Assembly (NCBI GenBank): GCA_020975725.1
Contig: QXJR01000004.1
Span: 620,001-684,000, forward strand
Reading direction: 5' to 3'
DNA from: Picocystis sp. L7
Lineage: Eukaryota; Chlorophyta; Picocystophyceae; Picocystales; Picocystaceae
Length of the DNA: 64,000 nt
Shown here: piece by piece, positions 47,167-57,452 of the stretch
Numbering within the stretch: position 1 is the stretch's first letter
How the letters are laid out: each line of letters starts with the position of its first letter
Program-made: the position numbers and the translations under genes
The notes under the pieces: model-generated
Database searches by the model: none
Seen by the model: only the letters and a program-made list of their open reading frames with translations
What the model was told of the DNA's origin: nothing

Positions 47167-49541
47167 TGCGCTGGTCCTGCACGCGTCGGACGCCGTCCAT
47201 CCCGTTCGTACCACCGCACATCCGCACGGCCACGCGCAAGGAATCCTCGTCAGCCACGATTGCCTGCTGCGTCTTATCCGTGGAGGTCCACACCGCCAAC
47301 CCCGTCGTTTCCCGCGATCCCTTCTCGTCCGATCCCATCCAGTTGGGATCGATCCATTTCCATTCATTCGATCCTTCGACCTGGTGCACCTCGCCACGCC
47401 TCTTTTTCGCGAAGTCGTGGCCTGCGAACCGTTCGTTCTTTTTTCCATCGTGGGAGAAGCACCTTTTCCCTCGACCTTATCTACCCCTTCCGCCGTCTCG
47501 GCGTTCCGTTCCTGTCCCTTCGAGCACCCCTTCTCCACGGTCTTTCCCTCCGGCTTCCCACGTCGACGTTTCCCACGGCCGCGGAGACGCACCTCGCGTA
47601 GGCAGGCGCAGGCATGTCGCGTCCTCGTGCGCGAAGTCGAGCTGCACGCGCTCGATTCCCCACTTCTGGGTTCGTCCCCTTTCGTCTCCCGTTTGATCGG
47701 GAACGGATCCGGGGTCGCCGGGACGCTCCAAAGGGAACCTCCCCGGAACGAAGGGAACGAGCGACCCGAGACCGTTCGGGTGGGAGCGGATAGGGCGAGG
47801 GTTCCCGGCCACAGGGACCCTCCCAGGGAAAACCGCACCCCCATCGTCACGTGCCTGCGAAACACCCTTGGGAAGCGGGCAGGGGAGGCTCGTTTCCCGT
47901 ACCTTTCTACGGTCCAGAAGGAGAGAGGGAGGGGGAGGGGGGGGAGAACCCCGGGGAGAGGACCCCACTGGACCCAACCCGAGTCGCGTGGGGAAGACAG
48001 CCAAGCACGTGTCGAATGCGATGGAGCGGCCCTTCGGACGCGAGCAGGCGTGCGTTCGTGGGAGAGAAGGCATCGAACCCGCATCCAGACACGCCAGCAG
48101 AGCCACGGTGGTGGGCCAGGCGATCGAGACGTGCGAAAGGAAGTCGCATGAGACGCTGGACACGGGCGTCATCCCTCGGAACCCTCCGCTCGTCCGTGGA
48201 CGGGGAAACGGGTGGATCCACGAAGGAGCGACGAACGCGACGTACTTCGTATCGGAGGATCGTAGCCTGCTCCATCCCACACCCGCTCGACGATCGACGA
48301 GGCCGGTTCGAAGCCGTCGTGTACCGGAAACGACGGTCGACAGCTGCCAACCAACCCAATCCATCTCCCCGCACAAGGGCGATCGACCAAGCGGGTCGTC
48401 CTTGTCGGAGATATCGATGCGTGAGAGGGAGCTCTCGATCGCTCTCGACGTTCCTCGGACGAACCGTCCATCGGCGCGTACCGACGGCGTGCATCGGGAC
48501 GCGATTGGGGCGAGCCTCGTGGTGGACGAAGCATCCCTTTCCGTCGACGTGGAGTGGGCTTGGGATGGATCGACGACCCATCGATCCGCATGCGTCGTTG
48601 TACGGAGTGAGCCTGGGTTCGTGCAGTTCTTTGGCTGCCGAACCCCTCTGCATGCCAACAAGGCTTGGTTTTCACCAGGAAGCGCCTGTCGACGTCTCGT
48701 CTTCCGAACGCAGCTGCAGGTGCGTTCGTCTACGGTTTCCCGTCCTTGCAGCGGGTTGCATCCCCGACCGTCTCGTTGGCTTCGTGCTTGTCACCAGCAT
48801 CCGACGTGCCTGGTTCCCTCCCTTTCGTCCATCCTGATTCGCCCATCCGGATCGCACCCGTGGGGGAGCAAATCCAAAACCTTACCCACAAATTCCTCTG
48901 CGGGAATCGATCCCTCCAGGCGTGATCTCCCCTGACATCCTCACGGACGGAAGGGAAAGATGGAGCGGGGGCCGCGGAGCGGGGACAACGGATGACCCGG
49001 GAAGGTGGCCCTCGAGGTCGATCGGAAGCATCGCGCGCAGAGCGCTCCGATGCATGCTTTGGATCCTCTGCGTTAGATGGCATTCGTTGCCCCGTGGACG
49101 TCCCGGTCAATCTTCGGCAGGGAAAGGGAGCACGTTTGGATCAGACCCGGGCACATTCGGGGCATCCAGCTGGATCCTGTTTGCGGAGGAGGGCGTCCTG
49201 GGTCTCCTTTATTCTTCCTTCTGAAATCCTTCCCCTCGAAGGTGCTCGTCCTCTTTTCCACCCCTACCACCCCTCCTCCCCACCGGTCGCCTTTCAGACG
49301 CTCCAAATCCGATCGGTCCCACCCCCATCGCCGGTGATTCGTTCTCCCCTCCTCTCCAGCTTCCTCATCGGGGGGGTTCGATCCCACCCTTCGTGGGGAG
49401 GGGGAGGGGAGGGATGGGTGGAGGTTCCTGTCTCGATCGACTTCAGCTTCGGTTCACGCCGCCTCGTCCACTTCCATCGCTTCACAGGCCGCGTACAAGC
49501 ACGTCCCACCGCTTGCAACCGGAGCGAATCGACCGAGAAAG
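47167..49541. promoter_or_regulatory. 2.4-kb divergent PRK/PsbP 5' region with G-tracts
   Basis: The largest gene-free stretch in the window. Long open frames occur on both strands at once (47.5-48.9 kb), which is expected of CpG-rich DNA with few stop codons; none resembles a known family. G-runs occur at 47921-47960 and 49395-49421, the latter about 120 bp before the PsbP start and able to form a G-quadruplex. Confidence 0.5.
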
Positions 49542-50496
49542 ATGGCCACCCTCACCGCCTCCACCCCCGTGACACGCAAGAGCGCCTTCTTGGGACGAGC
49601 GACGGACGCCAAGGCGCGTGCCGTGGCCAGACCCGCAGCCGGAGCCAAGGTGGTCGCTTCCTCCGAGCAAGAGCAAGCGGTGCGTCGCGATAGGCGAATC
49701 AGGAAACGTTCGAGAGATCGTGCACCCGTGGAGAGAGAGAGAAAGATGCATCGATCGGAACGCCAGGGTCGGAATGGAACGTGAACCAGAAGCGCGGGAC
49801 GAGAAACTGACGGAAGGTTGGCTCGCCACGACGAACGTGCCCGGCGAACAATAGGTGCTCCCGCGTCGTGCGGCGCTCAGCCTCGTGGCTGGAATCGCAG
49901 CAGTAGCTGGACGCGTGGCACCGTCCCAGGCAGCCTACGGAGAGTCTGCTAATGTGTTCGGAAGGATCTCCAACGAATCCGGATTCCTTCCCTACGCAGG
50001 AGACGGCTACTCCCTGCTGATCCCTTCCAAGTGGAACCCATCCAAAGAACGCGCATTCCCAGGAGTGGATTTGTGCTATGAGGACAACTTCGATGCTGTG
50101 TCCAACTTAAACATCGTCGTCAACAAGACCTCCAAGTCCTCCATCAAGGACTTCGGATCGCCTGAACAGGCCTTCAAGGAGGTGGCCGCTTCCATGCTCG
50201 GAGAGCAAACTTTCTCTGGAAAGACGATCTCTGAGGGTGGCTTTGCTCCCGACCGCGTGTCGGCTGCGTCCATCCTTGACTTAGGCTCCAAGAACGTCAA
50301 TGGGAAAGAGTACTACCTCTGGGACGTGCTGACCCGTACCGCAGATGGAGATGAGGGTGGCCGCCATCAGCTGTTCTCTGCCACTGTTTCTAATGGGAAA
50401 CTGTACGTTCTGAAGGTTCAATCAGGCGACAAGCGCTGGTTCAAGGGGCAAGAGGGCCAGGTGAGGAAGGTCAGGGATACCTTCACCGTTGCATAA
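49542..50496 (+). CDS. PSBP: PsbP, 23-kDa extrinsic photosystem II protein
   Basis: Stabilises the Mn4CaO5 cluster and Ca/Cl retention on the lumenal side of photosystem II. Coding is join(49542..49679, 49855..50496), 259 residues. The intron has GTGCGT, CTGAC at 49807-49811 and a TAG acceptor. The precursor is bipartite: a stromal transit peptide (about 1-46), then a twin-arginine thylakoid signal with Arg50-Arg51 (LPRRAALSLVAG) and a cleavage region PSQAAYGE. The mature domain shows ANVFGRISNESGFLPYAGDG, SKWNPSKE and YYLWDVLTRTADGDEGGRHQ, typical of true PsbP and not the PPL/PPD relatives. The intron separates the two targeting modules almost exactly. Confidence 0.95.
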
Positions 50497-50623
50497 GTCA
50501 AAATGGCCAGGGTGCTCGTTCTTTCAACATCGTGTGCTGCAGAGTTTGTAGATTTGCGACATAAAACGAGTGGAATTGCAGGATACAACCTTTGAATAGA
50601 CTTTCCCCACTTGAAAAACTTCT

Positions 50624-51817
50624 TTATTTGAGATCCTGGGTATGCTCCTGTTGTAGCCGCAACACGGGTCCGATGCGATCGATATCATCCATTGCCATGA
50701 AAGACTGGACGGTGGCCAAGTCTAAAGCTCCCTGATATGGGCTGAGGGGACCAAGGTCCTGCAAGGTGCACCTGTCTGCTGCCCTGCAGTAGCGGACTTT
50801 CTGGGCAAAAAGGGATAGGGCTCGCTCCACTCCAGTGAACCCGAAATCTTGGCTATCCGCTTCTTGCACCCCATCCTGCTGAACAGTCACAATGTACCCG
50901 GGCCCATTTCGTTCCACATGCACAGTGCCGTCAGTTCCTGTCACTGACAGTTGGAACTTCTGGATCCCAGATGCCATAGTGATCGAAACAGAACAGGGGA
51001 TGTCGCCGCCACCTTCCTTCTCCCGTCCCAGCATCACCACACCACACATCGTGGTGGGCACTGGAACATCAGACCTATCGCTTGACACACAGAAGGAAGA
51101 AACCTTGCCTTTTATCTCTCGCCCAGACACTTTTCGGAGGCCTGCCATGAAATGGACAGAAGAATCTAGCAAGAATCCCCCGGGAAACGTGGATTTATCC
51201 TTCCTCCATTTGCTGGCAAAATAAACGTTTTTGTTATTCATGAGATGGTCCACGTTCAATACGCATTTCAGTACATCTCCAAGTTTGCCACTTTTCACCA
51301 CCGATTCAGCATATAGAAAGGCCTCTTCAAAGCGATAATTTTCCTCGATGCCCCATATCAGCTTTCCATCCTTAGGGCCTGCAAGTTCCCTGTACTCCTT
51401 GAGCGCTTCCAGGACGGTTTCTATTTCCGGATCGATAGGTTTCTCTTGCAGCACGTGTTTACCTGCACGCAAAATTGCCCGCACGTGCTGCAACTGCACC
51501 TGCACGGGCAGGGCTACGATGCAGGCTTCCACATCCGAATCCAGCAGGTTTTGGAACCCTTCTTTTCCGGCATACACTTGAATCTTCCCTTCGTATTTCT
51601 CGACGGCACTTGCCACGTGATTCGCGTTCTCTGGTGTCCTGCTCCACGCGGCGACAACCTGCAGTTTTTCTCTCATCGTCTCGAGCAAGGGGAGGTAGGT
51701 CCTTTGCACGAAGGTACCGCATCCCACGAGCGCCACTCTCGCCGGTCGGTTTCCTTCGGACGTCTCCACCGTCTGCATGAGGTTCCTGAGGTCCACTTTG
51801 CGTCCGGACGTGCTCAT
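50624..51817 (-). CDS. GFO/IDH/MocA-family NAD(P)-dependent oxidoreductase
   Basis: A 397-residue sugar or polyol dehydrogenase-like protein. The Rossmann start RVALVGCGTFVQRTYLPLL is followed by the EKP motif (AGKHVLQEKPIDPE), the catalytic-region Lys, and a C-terminal alpha/beta domain (GGFLLDSSVHFMAGLRKVSG) with the family His. Substrate unknown: members act on glucose, inositol, dihydrodiols or biliverdin. No transit peptide is evident from the ATG at 51817, so it is probably cytosolic, though the frame extends upstream. It converges on PsbP 127 bp away. Confidence 0.88.
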   Translation of the reverse strand: MSTSGRKVDLRNLMQTVETSEGNRPARVALVGCGTFVQRTYLPLLETMREKLQVVAAWSRTPENANHVASAVEKYEGKIQVYAGKEGFQNLLDSDVEACIVALPVQVQLQHVRAILRAGKHVLQEKPIDPEIETVLEALKEYRELAGPKDGKLIWGIEENYRFEEAFLYAESVVKSGKLGDVLKCVLNVDHLMNNKNVYFASKWRKDKSTFPGGFLLDSSVHFMAGLRKVSGREIKGKVSSFCVSSDRSDVPVPTTMCGVVMLGREKEGGGDIPCSVSITMASGIQKFQLSVTGTDGTVHVERNGPGYIVTVQQDGVQEADSQDFGFTGVERALSLFAQKVRYCRAADRCTLQDLGPLSPYQGALDLATVQSFMAMDDIDRIGPVLRLQQEHTQDLK

Positions 51818-52489
51818 TTCCTCCGCCTTGTTCGATGCTCCGCACCGCTTCGGTGTCGATTCGCCTGGTCGTCTCCAACCACCCTTCGTTCCCTTCTGGA
51901 CCGATTCGAGGCCAGGGTGGTGGAACATACGTCCTTTCCCTGGGTACGAATCCCCAATCAAGCCGATTGGAGGACCGGTCGAAACGGATGCGACCCAGCC
52001 GTTCGGACGGAAGGTCCGATGGATCCGACAGGACGGGCTGACCGGCCTGGTTCTGGCCATCGAACAGGTCACCGAGGCGAATTGGAGTCAACATGACGGA
52101 TCCGCGACGTGCTACTCCCCGTTCCAGTCGCTGGTAGCACACGAGGTGTGCCGCACGCGAGCAAACCCGCAGCCCCATTGCGTGCACCGTCCATCCGCAT
52201 CCACGGCAACTCACCTGAAACCGTGCGCGACGTCCCTGCCGAGCACGGACCGCACTCGTTGTGCGTGCGCCATCGCTAGAAAGGAACGGAGTTTCACGTT
52301 CACGTGGCCCTGGTGGGCATCCCTCTGCCTTGAACGATTCGCCTTCAGCCAACCGGTTGTGGATGACCCCGTGCAGCACTCACACCCCAAGGGTCCCTTT
52401 CAAGGCTTTCCGAACAGACCCGACTTGCACGACCGATCGAACCCGAAAGAGCACGGGGTGAGGCTCTCCATCTCAAAGCGAGGTCGGTG
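51818..52489. other. Divergent 5' region, nothing recognised
   Basis: CpG-rich, with overlapping open frames on both strands and no supported gene. Confidence 0.45.
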
Positions 52490-53263
52490 ATGGCGTCGAC
52501 CCAAGCCGCAGGCGACGCACCAGAAGCAGAGCTGGACGAGCTAGGGCTGCCTTTGGGGACCTTGGAGGAACAAGAGTTTGAAGAGGCAGCGTATGCATTG
52601 CGAAGAGAGGTCGCACGCGGCCGAACCATCCCCAGAGAGGCGCTGCTAGAGCTGTATGGGCTGTTCAAGCAAGCGACGGTCGGAAACTGCCAGGAGGAAG
52701 CGCCTTCGATCATGAATTGGGCTGCACGACAGAAATGGAAAGAATGGAAAGGAAGGTATGGGATGGAGGAAGGTGATGCGATGGGGAAGTATGTCGAAAG
52801 CGTGACGAAAATACTGCCGGAATGGAAGAAGGACGCCGGGAAAGACTTTGCACTGGGAAATGTGCAGACGCGAATGCGAGCGCACACAGAAGAAGAAATC
52901 GATGGAGATAACCGAACACTGCACGGTTGTATACGTATCAACGACCAAAAGGAGATAGAGGCATTGATCTTGGCAGGGGTAGACGTGAACGAGATGGATG
53001 GAGAGGGACGATCTCCTCTGCACTGGGCTGCAGACCAAGGGCAACTGGCTGCTGTAGAGTTCCTATTGAGACATGGAGCCGATCCTAACCTGCAGGACGA
53101 GGATGGTTGCACGCCCCTGCACAATGCCGTCATCTGCAAGCACAAAGCAATTTGTGAGTGTCTCTGCGCTGCAGGGGCAGACCCAACGTGCGTCGATCAT
53201 GAGGGTGATTCTGCACTTGAGTTTTGGCCACCAGAATGGCCTACTCTTGTGCCCATCCAATGA
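52490..53263 (+). CDS. Acyl-CoA-binding protein with ankyrin repeats (ACBD6/ACBP2 type)
   Basis: Binds long-chain acyl-CoA esters and probably tethers them to partner proteins through ankyrin repeats. The 257-residue product has an ACB domain (about 28-115) with LYGLFKQATVGNC and MNWAARQKWKEWKGRYGM, the conserved ligand-site helices, then about three ankyrin repeats (RSPLHWAADQGQLAAVEFLL, CTPLHNAVICKH). The order and size match human ACBD6 and plant ACBP1/2, but the N-terminal membrane anchor of plant ACBP1/2 is missing, so it is likely soluble. Start ATG at 52490. It could supply acyl-CoA to the oxidase encoded 15 kb away; that link is inference. Confidence 0.92.
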   Translation: MASTQAAGDAPEAELDELGLPLGTLEEQEFEEAAYALRREVARGRTIPREALLELYGLFKQATVGNCQEEAPSIMNWAARQKWKEWKGRYGMEEGDAMGKYVESVTKILPEWKKDAGKDFALGNVQTRMRAHTEEEIDGDNRTLHGCIRINDQKEIEALILAGVDVNEMDGEGRSPLHWAADQGQLAAVEFLLRHGADPNLQDEDGCTPLHNAVICKHKAICECLCAAGADPTCVDHEGDSALEFWPPEWPTLVPIQ

Positions 53264-53625
53264 CTGTCGCTGCAATGGCTCTAAAGCGTGTGCCAGTTGG
53301 CTTCTTGGTAGGATGTAACGACGATCCTTCCCTTCCCAGGCGGGAGTCCCTACTCATCCATCCTTGCTCGTATCCAAGCCAATTCCACTGCGTTGACCCA
53401 TGGAGATAGGCCTGCTCTCGTGCTTTTCCACCACCTTCCATGCCCGCTTCACTTGAGCAGTTCCCTCGTCTTCCCTTCGGAGGTGAACTGGGTCGCATTG
53501 AACTGGGGTGAGAAAGGGAGAAGCTTCCGACACCGAACCAGTAGTCGAAACGCACACTGTCGGCTGCTTTCCACACGCAACGTGGATACACGCGCGATCG
53601 TCGAAACCGAAGACGACAGATCGGC
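53264..53625. other. Intergenic, nothing recognised
   Basis: TGTAA at about 53313 may be the ACBP-ankyrin poly(A) signal. No gene is supported. Confidence 0.45.
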
Positions 53626-53835
53626 ATGAGCGAGGGAAGGGAGTCAAAAGGAAAGCCGTGGGCGCTGTGCTGTTGCACACCAAAGACAAGCGAGCAGGAG
53701 GAGGAGACGGAACTCCCACCTCTGAAGACCGGGGCTGGAACAACAGAACAGCCAGAGACGCCAGTGAAAGACGATCCATCCAAGTTTGAAGATCCTCGCT
53801 CGCCTACAAGGCAACGGACGCCGCTCAAGCGGTGA
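53626..53835 (+). CDS. Possible small Cys-cluster protein, unknown
   Basis: A 69-residue open frame in a gap otherwise too long for this dense region. It reads MSEGRESKGKPWALCCCTP, then an acidic stretch and a Pro/Thr-rich tail ending RQRTPLKR. Three adjacent Cys near the N-terminus could be palmitoylated, tethering it to membranes. Codon use resembles neighbouring genes (few CG-heavy codons compared with the flanking leader DNA). No homologue is recognised and it may be chance. Confidence 0.4.
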   Translation: MSEGRESKGKPWALCCCTPKTSEQEEETELPPLKTGAGTTEQPETPVKDDPSKFEDPRSPTRQRTPLKR

Positions 53836-53970
53836 CGCTTTGTTGCTTGCAAGAGCAGTATAGGTATGCTCGTTATGTGCCCCGACCGGTCTTGCAGCTC
53901 TACTCAAGTGCATCGTGGTTGCATTTATTAGACCCGGTTTTCCTCTTCAAAGCTTCTATGCTCACACCCT

Positions 53971-54680
53971 CTAAACGAACAGGGTCCCAAAGGCTTCTTC
54001 CATCGCCCTTTGCTGTGCTATTTCGGGCTTCCAGCCCCCAGCTTCAACAGCCTTGATCTCACGCAAACGCCGGGTTTCTGGGTCCATCTCTTCCAAAACC
54101 TCTGTGCTTTGCATCAGGGGCGTGGGAACCGCTGCAGGTACATCAAAACCTGCAGTTCCTGGCACGTATTCCTGTGCTGTGGACTTCTGCTCTCCCTGCT
54201 CTTCTCCCCCTTTGGCAGTTGGAGATTCAAACAAGCGCTGGTCTTGATGAATTCGTTCTTGGGCTTGTCTAGCCTGGTTCGCGACGATTTCATCCTGGTG
54301 TTCCTTCTGGTACTTTGCTATCTTTGCCTCTGTCTCTTTGACGTCTATTCTCTCCAGCAGGTTGTAAACTGGACCCAAAGGGTAGGGTCGGTCAAACGGG
54401 TCAGCTTCTGATGAATTCCTCCTTCGAATCTCCTGATATTGGCCCAGTCATGCTACGCTCACCTATATCTTCCAATTCTTCGAGGTAGTCATTGTATTCT
54501 TGAAGCGTCTCGAAGTCCTCCCGTCTCTTGTTGTATCTGCCCGCGTTGCCATCGACCAGCTCCAGTCAGCCAACCGTACGCTTCTTCCACCACCATCAAT
54601 CCGCATTCCATTCGAACTCCCTCTACTCACATGTTTTGGATGCGTTTTCGGACGCGCAACTCCCGGTGCACGCCTTCCAT
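53971..54680 (-). CDS. MAT1: MAT1/TFB3-like CAK assembly factor lacking the RING finger
   Basis: MAT1 joins CDK7 and cyclin H to TFIIH for transcription and nucleotide-excision repair. Coding is complement(join(53971..54368, 54463..54536, 54631..54680)), 173 residues. Both introns are 94 nt with GTGAGY donors and CTGAC at 54565 and 54400. The product runs RVRKRIQNI, YNKRREDFETLQEYNDYLEE, LEDIVYNLL, then KIAKYQKEHQDEI, matching MAT1 from just after its RING; the C-terminal CDK7/cyclin-H-binding helices end in AMEEAFGTLFV. The N-terminal RING (about 65 residues, CxxC pattern) is not found in any minus frame between 54680 and the next gene. The first in-frame Met is 54680. Human MAT1 has 309 residues. 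Confidence 0.78.
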
Positions 54681-54912
54681 CACGTCGCTCCAAACCTTCC
54701 CCTTGGCCGTTGTGTCGATCTCACTCCGTCCTTGGGTTTTGTCCGGGTTCACCCGGTGGCACTTGCCCCTTCTGATCGTCTTCGATCGGAAAAGCGTTTC
54801 CTTCTGTTCCCCTTGGGAACCCGGGCGGATCCGGGTCTGCGAACCCCCCGAAAAGGAACACCTAAAGGCCGGATTCGAACCTCTGGATCACAGGGAGTTT
54901 CTTCTCTGCTGC
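54681..54912. promoter_or_regulatory. 232-bp head-to-head MAT1/SWS1 promoter
   Basis: One of the shortest divergent 5' regions in the window. It contains CG-rich words such as CTTGGGAACCCGGGCGG near 54811. It must drive both genes unless their promoters overlap coding DNA. Confidence 0.45.
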
Positions 54913-55383
54913 ATGGCGATGGCGGAGCGCGAGGCTTGCGCGGTGAAGGAGACGCCTGGACGCGCGATGAAGGCAGACATGCTGCTGGAAGGGGTGTTGG
55001 AGGATCTGAAGAATCACGTGAAGGAACATGGAGACATGAAGGACGAACACCTGCGCCTTTTGTACGTGCTCTGTGACAAGACCCTGGAACACGCACTGGT
55101 GCTAGTCGACCAAGGAGGAGTACAAGCCTTCGTGGCCGAACGCACCGGAAGAACAGTGTATCATGTGCACAGTGAACGTAACCGAAAATCTGGACAAGAA
55201 ACGTACGTCTGCTTTCCGAAGCATTACTGTTCATGCTACGCGTTCTTCTACGATGTGGTGGGAAGAGGAGAACATATCTGCTGCAAACACCAACTTGCAG
55301 CACGGATCGCACACGCTACGAATCGGTGTGGCCAGACGACCGTAACCGACGAAGAACTGGCCAGATTGCTATTAAGACAGTAA
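54913..55383 (+). CDS. ZSWIM7: SWS1/ZSWIM7 SWIM-type zinc-finger recombination factor
   Basis: Shu-complex component that supports RAD51 loading in homologous recombination. The 156-residue protein carries the SWIM motif: HYCSCYAFFYDVVGRG then CCKHQLAARIA, giving CxC...CxH with the family's spacing. The upstream VYHVHSE and TYVCFPK and downstream VTDEELARLLL align with human ZSWIM7 (140 residues) across its whole length. The start was set at the ATG 54913; the longer upstream frame is promoter DNA shared with MAT1. Its presence with RAD54 in the same window is consistent with an active recombination machinery but does not imply coregulation. Confidence 0.85.
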   Translation: MAMAEREACAVKETPGRAMKADMLLEGVLEDLKNHVKEHGDMKDEHLRLLYVLCDKTLEHALVLVDQGGVQAFVAERTGRTVYHVHSERNRKSGQETYVCFPKHYCSCYAFFYDVVGRGEHICCKHQLAARIAHATNRCGQTTVTDEELARLLLRQ

Positions 55384-55458
55384 GATGGCATGAAATCTTC
55401 TGGGGAAACGCCACACGATTACAGAACAGCAATATGCAGCATTATTGGCCGCGCCGCC

Positions 55459-57452
55459 TCACTCGCACTTGATGGCCTTGTATATCTGTTTCACAAACAG
55501 AAGGGACGCTCGGAATCCGACTGTGCCGAGCATCAAGAAGAAGCCATAGCTCACTATACCCATATATCCGAAATAAAACGTGGTCTGCATGAATCCACTC
55601 ATGTCAGAACGGTTGAAATAGAAGTAGAAGCAGTATGCATAGATGAAGAAGGCCGTAGATCCCCCACACATAACTGATCTCCACCACCATCTGTGATCCT
55701 CTGCTGCCAACTGAAAGTAAGTCAAAGCTACAGTAACAAACGCAGTCACCAGAATGAGAATAACAAAAACTATGGAGAGAATGCTGTAAATAGTGTACAC
55801 CTTATATCCCCAAATGCTTGCAAAGATGTAGTAAAGCTCCACATAGATAGCACTGAAAGGCAGAAACCCGGCAAGAACCATTTGCGGCACAGTCGAACGG
55901 TACCAAGGTAGAGGGGGGATCTCCCTGGGATACTTTGCCGTTCTACATGGAGCTTGGAACTCTTTCGTCATATTCTTCCCCGTGATGCCTCCCAGAACAG
56001 TCAAGGGGAAGGTCACCATGAACCAGATAATCAGAATGACACAAATGGTTCCAAATGGAAGAGCGGCAGTTGAACGATAGACTATAGCCACCGTATTCAG
56101 AAAGCTGAACAAGATAAGGAGCGGCCCACAGAAGATGAAGCAAGTCAGAAGAACATTTCTAACCCAATTCTTACCCCCAAACTGGCTGAAGTATGATGCA
56201 GAGACGTGACCTGCAATTCCTGCCGTCAAAGCATAAAGAACCACCAGCGCAGTGAACAGAGCCCCTCGATTGTAAGGGTAAAAGACTCCAACCAGTGCCA
56301 GGGCGAACACACATATAGCAAGAGTCAGAAGCTGATAACCACTCCCAATGATGGCCGCAAGCAGTGAAGTGTTTGCTGGGAAGCGAAACACATCTCCATG
56401 GACGTTCTTCCATCCACTGTCATCGCTGTCCTCTAGAAGCGAATCGTCCCTTGTGTACTTCAAGAAGTCGTTCTTCAGGATACGCATCAGAATGGTGGTC
56501 AGCAGACCAGTCAGCAGGAGCACGGTTACGCAGGAATTGATGATCGAGAACCAGTGAATCTCAAGGTGCTGCGGAAGGAAGGAGTACTTGGAATACTTGT
56601 CCATGCGTTTGTCAAAGGTAATGTCAGTTTCTCTCCACGCCACCGAGTAGGTGAATTGGACTTCCTCCGAATTTGAATCTGCTCCATCACGGGGCTCGGT
56701 AATGTCAAAGATCTGAGTTGAATCTGTCGCGACATTGACCTCGATCACACGATCTCCATTGTAGGAGATGTCGAAGTGCAAGTGTGTGAAAATGTAGTGT
56801 CGTAATGCAGCATTGGATGCACCCGTGATCTTCTCCACTCTTCCAACGAATCCCCAGATTGGCAGGTCGTCGTAGTACATCTGGAAATAGTAATCATGCT
56901 GAACTGCTTGTCGAAACGCTGCCAGATCCTTTGGCGTGAGTATCTTGCTGCAAAGTACGTTGCTGTCTGTGTCTTCCTTGAATTTCAACTCATACTTGGT
57001 CAAGATCAGCCGATTGCCATCCATCAATGATCCCAGTGCTTCAGGCTTGTGCTCCAGGCCTTCCTCCGGCCTGCAGAAAGGAAGGTCGAAGTACTGATAG
57101 GTCTCGCTGTTGGTGAGGCGCAGCGTTTTCATTCGCGTCAGGGTCCGTTTCCAAAGAAGCAGATGGTTTTGCGCCCCTCCACCTCGCGTATTTCGCTTCC
57201 AGGTAGTGATATATCCTATGGACGGCACGCGCACCTTGGGTTTTGGAACGGGCCGACTTTGTTCGCGTAAAGGGGAATGAGCTCCCCTTCTTTGTGTTTG
57301 TGCTCTCTTCCAAGCAGCTTGCGTCCGGACGTGTAAGACCCTGCCTTCGCTTCGCTGACCTGGACGCCATGAGAGCGCAAAGAGGAGCCGGTTGCGCCAC
57401 TGCAGGCGAGAACCAGGAATCCAGCCAGGAGGTGCGCCAGCCTGGCCGCCAT
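55459..57452 (-). CDS. TM9SF: TM9SF nonaspanin (endomembrane protein 70)
   Basis: Nine-helix protein of the Golgi/endosome, involved in membrane-protein sorting. Coding is complement(join(55459..57106, 57235..57452)), 621 residues. The intron has GTGCGC, CTGAC at 57137-57141 and an AACAG acceptor; it joins GELIPLYANKVGPFQNPS to ETYQYFDLPFCRPEEGL, reproducing the family signature. A signal peptide covers about residues 1-22. The lumenal domain includes YYFQMYYDDLPIWGFVG; LEIHWFSIINSCVTVLLLTG starts the membrane part. The C-terminus ends KQIYKAIKCE, where the related plant TMN proteins have a Lys-rich COPI signal. The gene most resembles Arabidopsis TMN1-type proteins. Confidence 0.93.

Noticed and set aside
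47477-48935. Open frames of 250-394 codons on both strands between PRK and PsbP
   Set aside because: They overlap in at least four frames, are full of Arg/Ser/Pro from CpG-rich triplets and show no domain or splice logic. Stop-poor composition explains them.
54860-54885. A tRNA T-loop-like word (GGTTCGAATCC on the minus strand)
   Set aside because: The flanking bases do not form a T stem, and no D arm, anticodon arm or acceptor stem fits. It lies in the SWS1 leader.
54749-55312. Minus-strand 187-codon frame opposite SWS1, examined as a source of the missing MAT1 RING
   Set aside because: No CxxC or RING-like spacing; it is antisense to a conserved gene.
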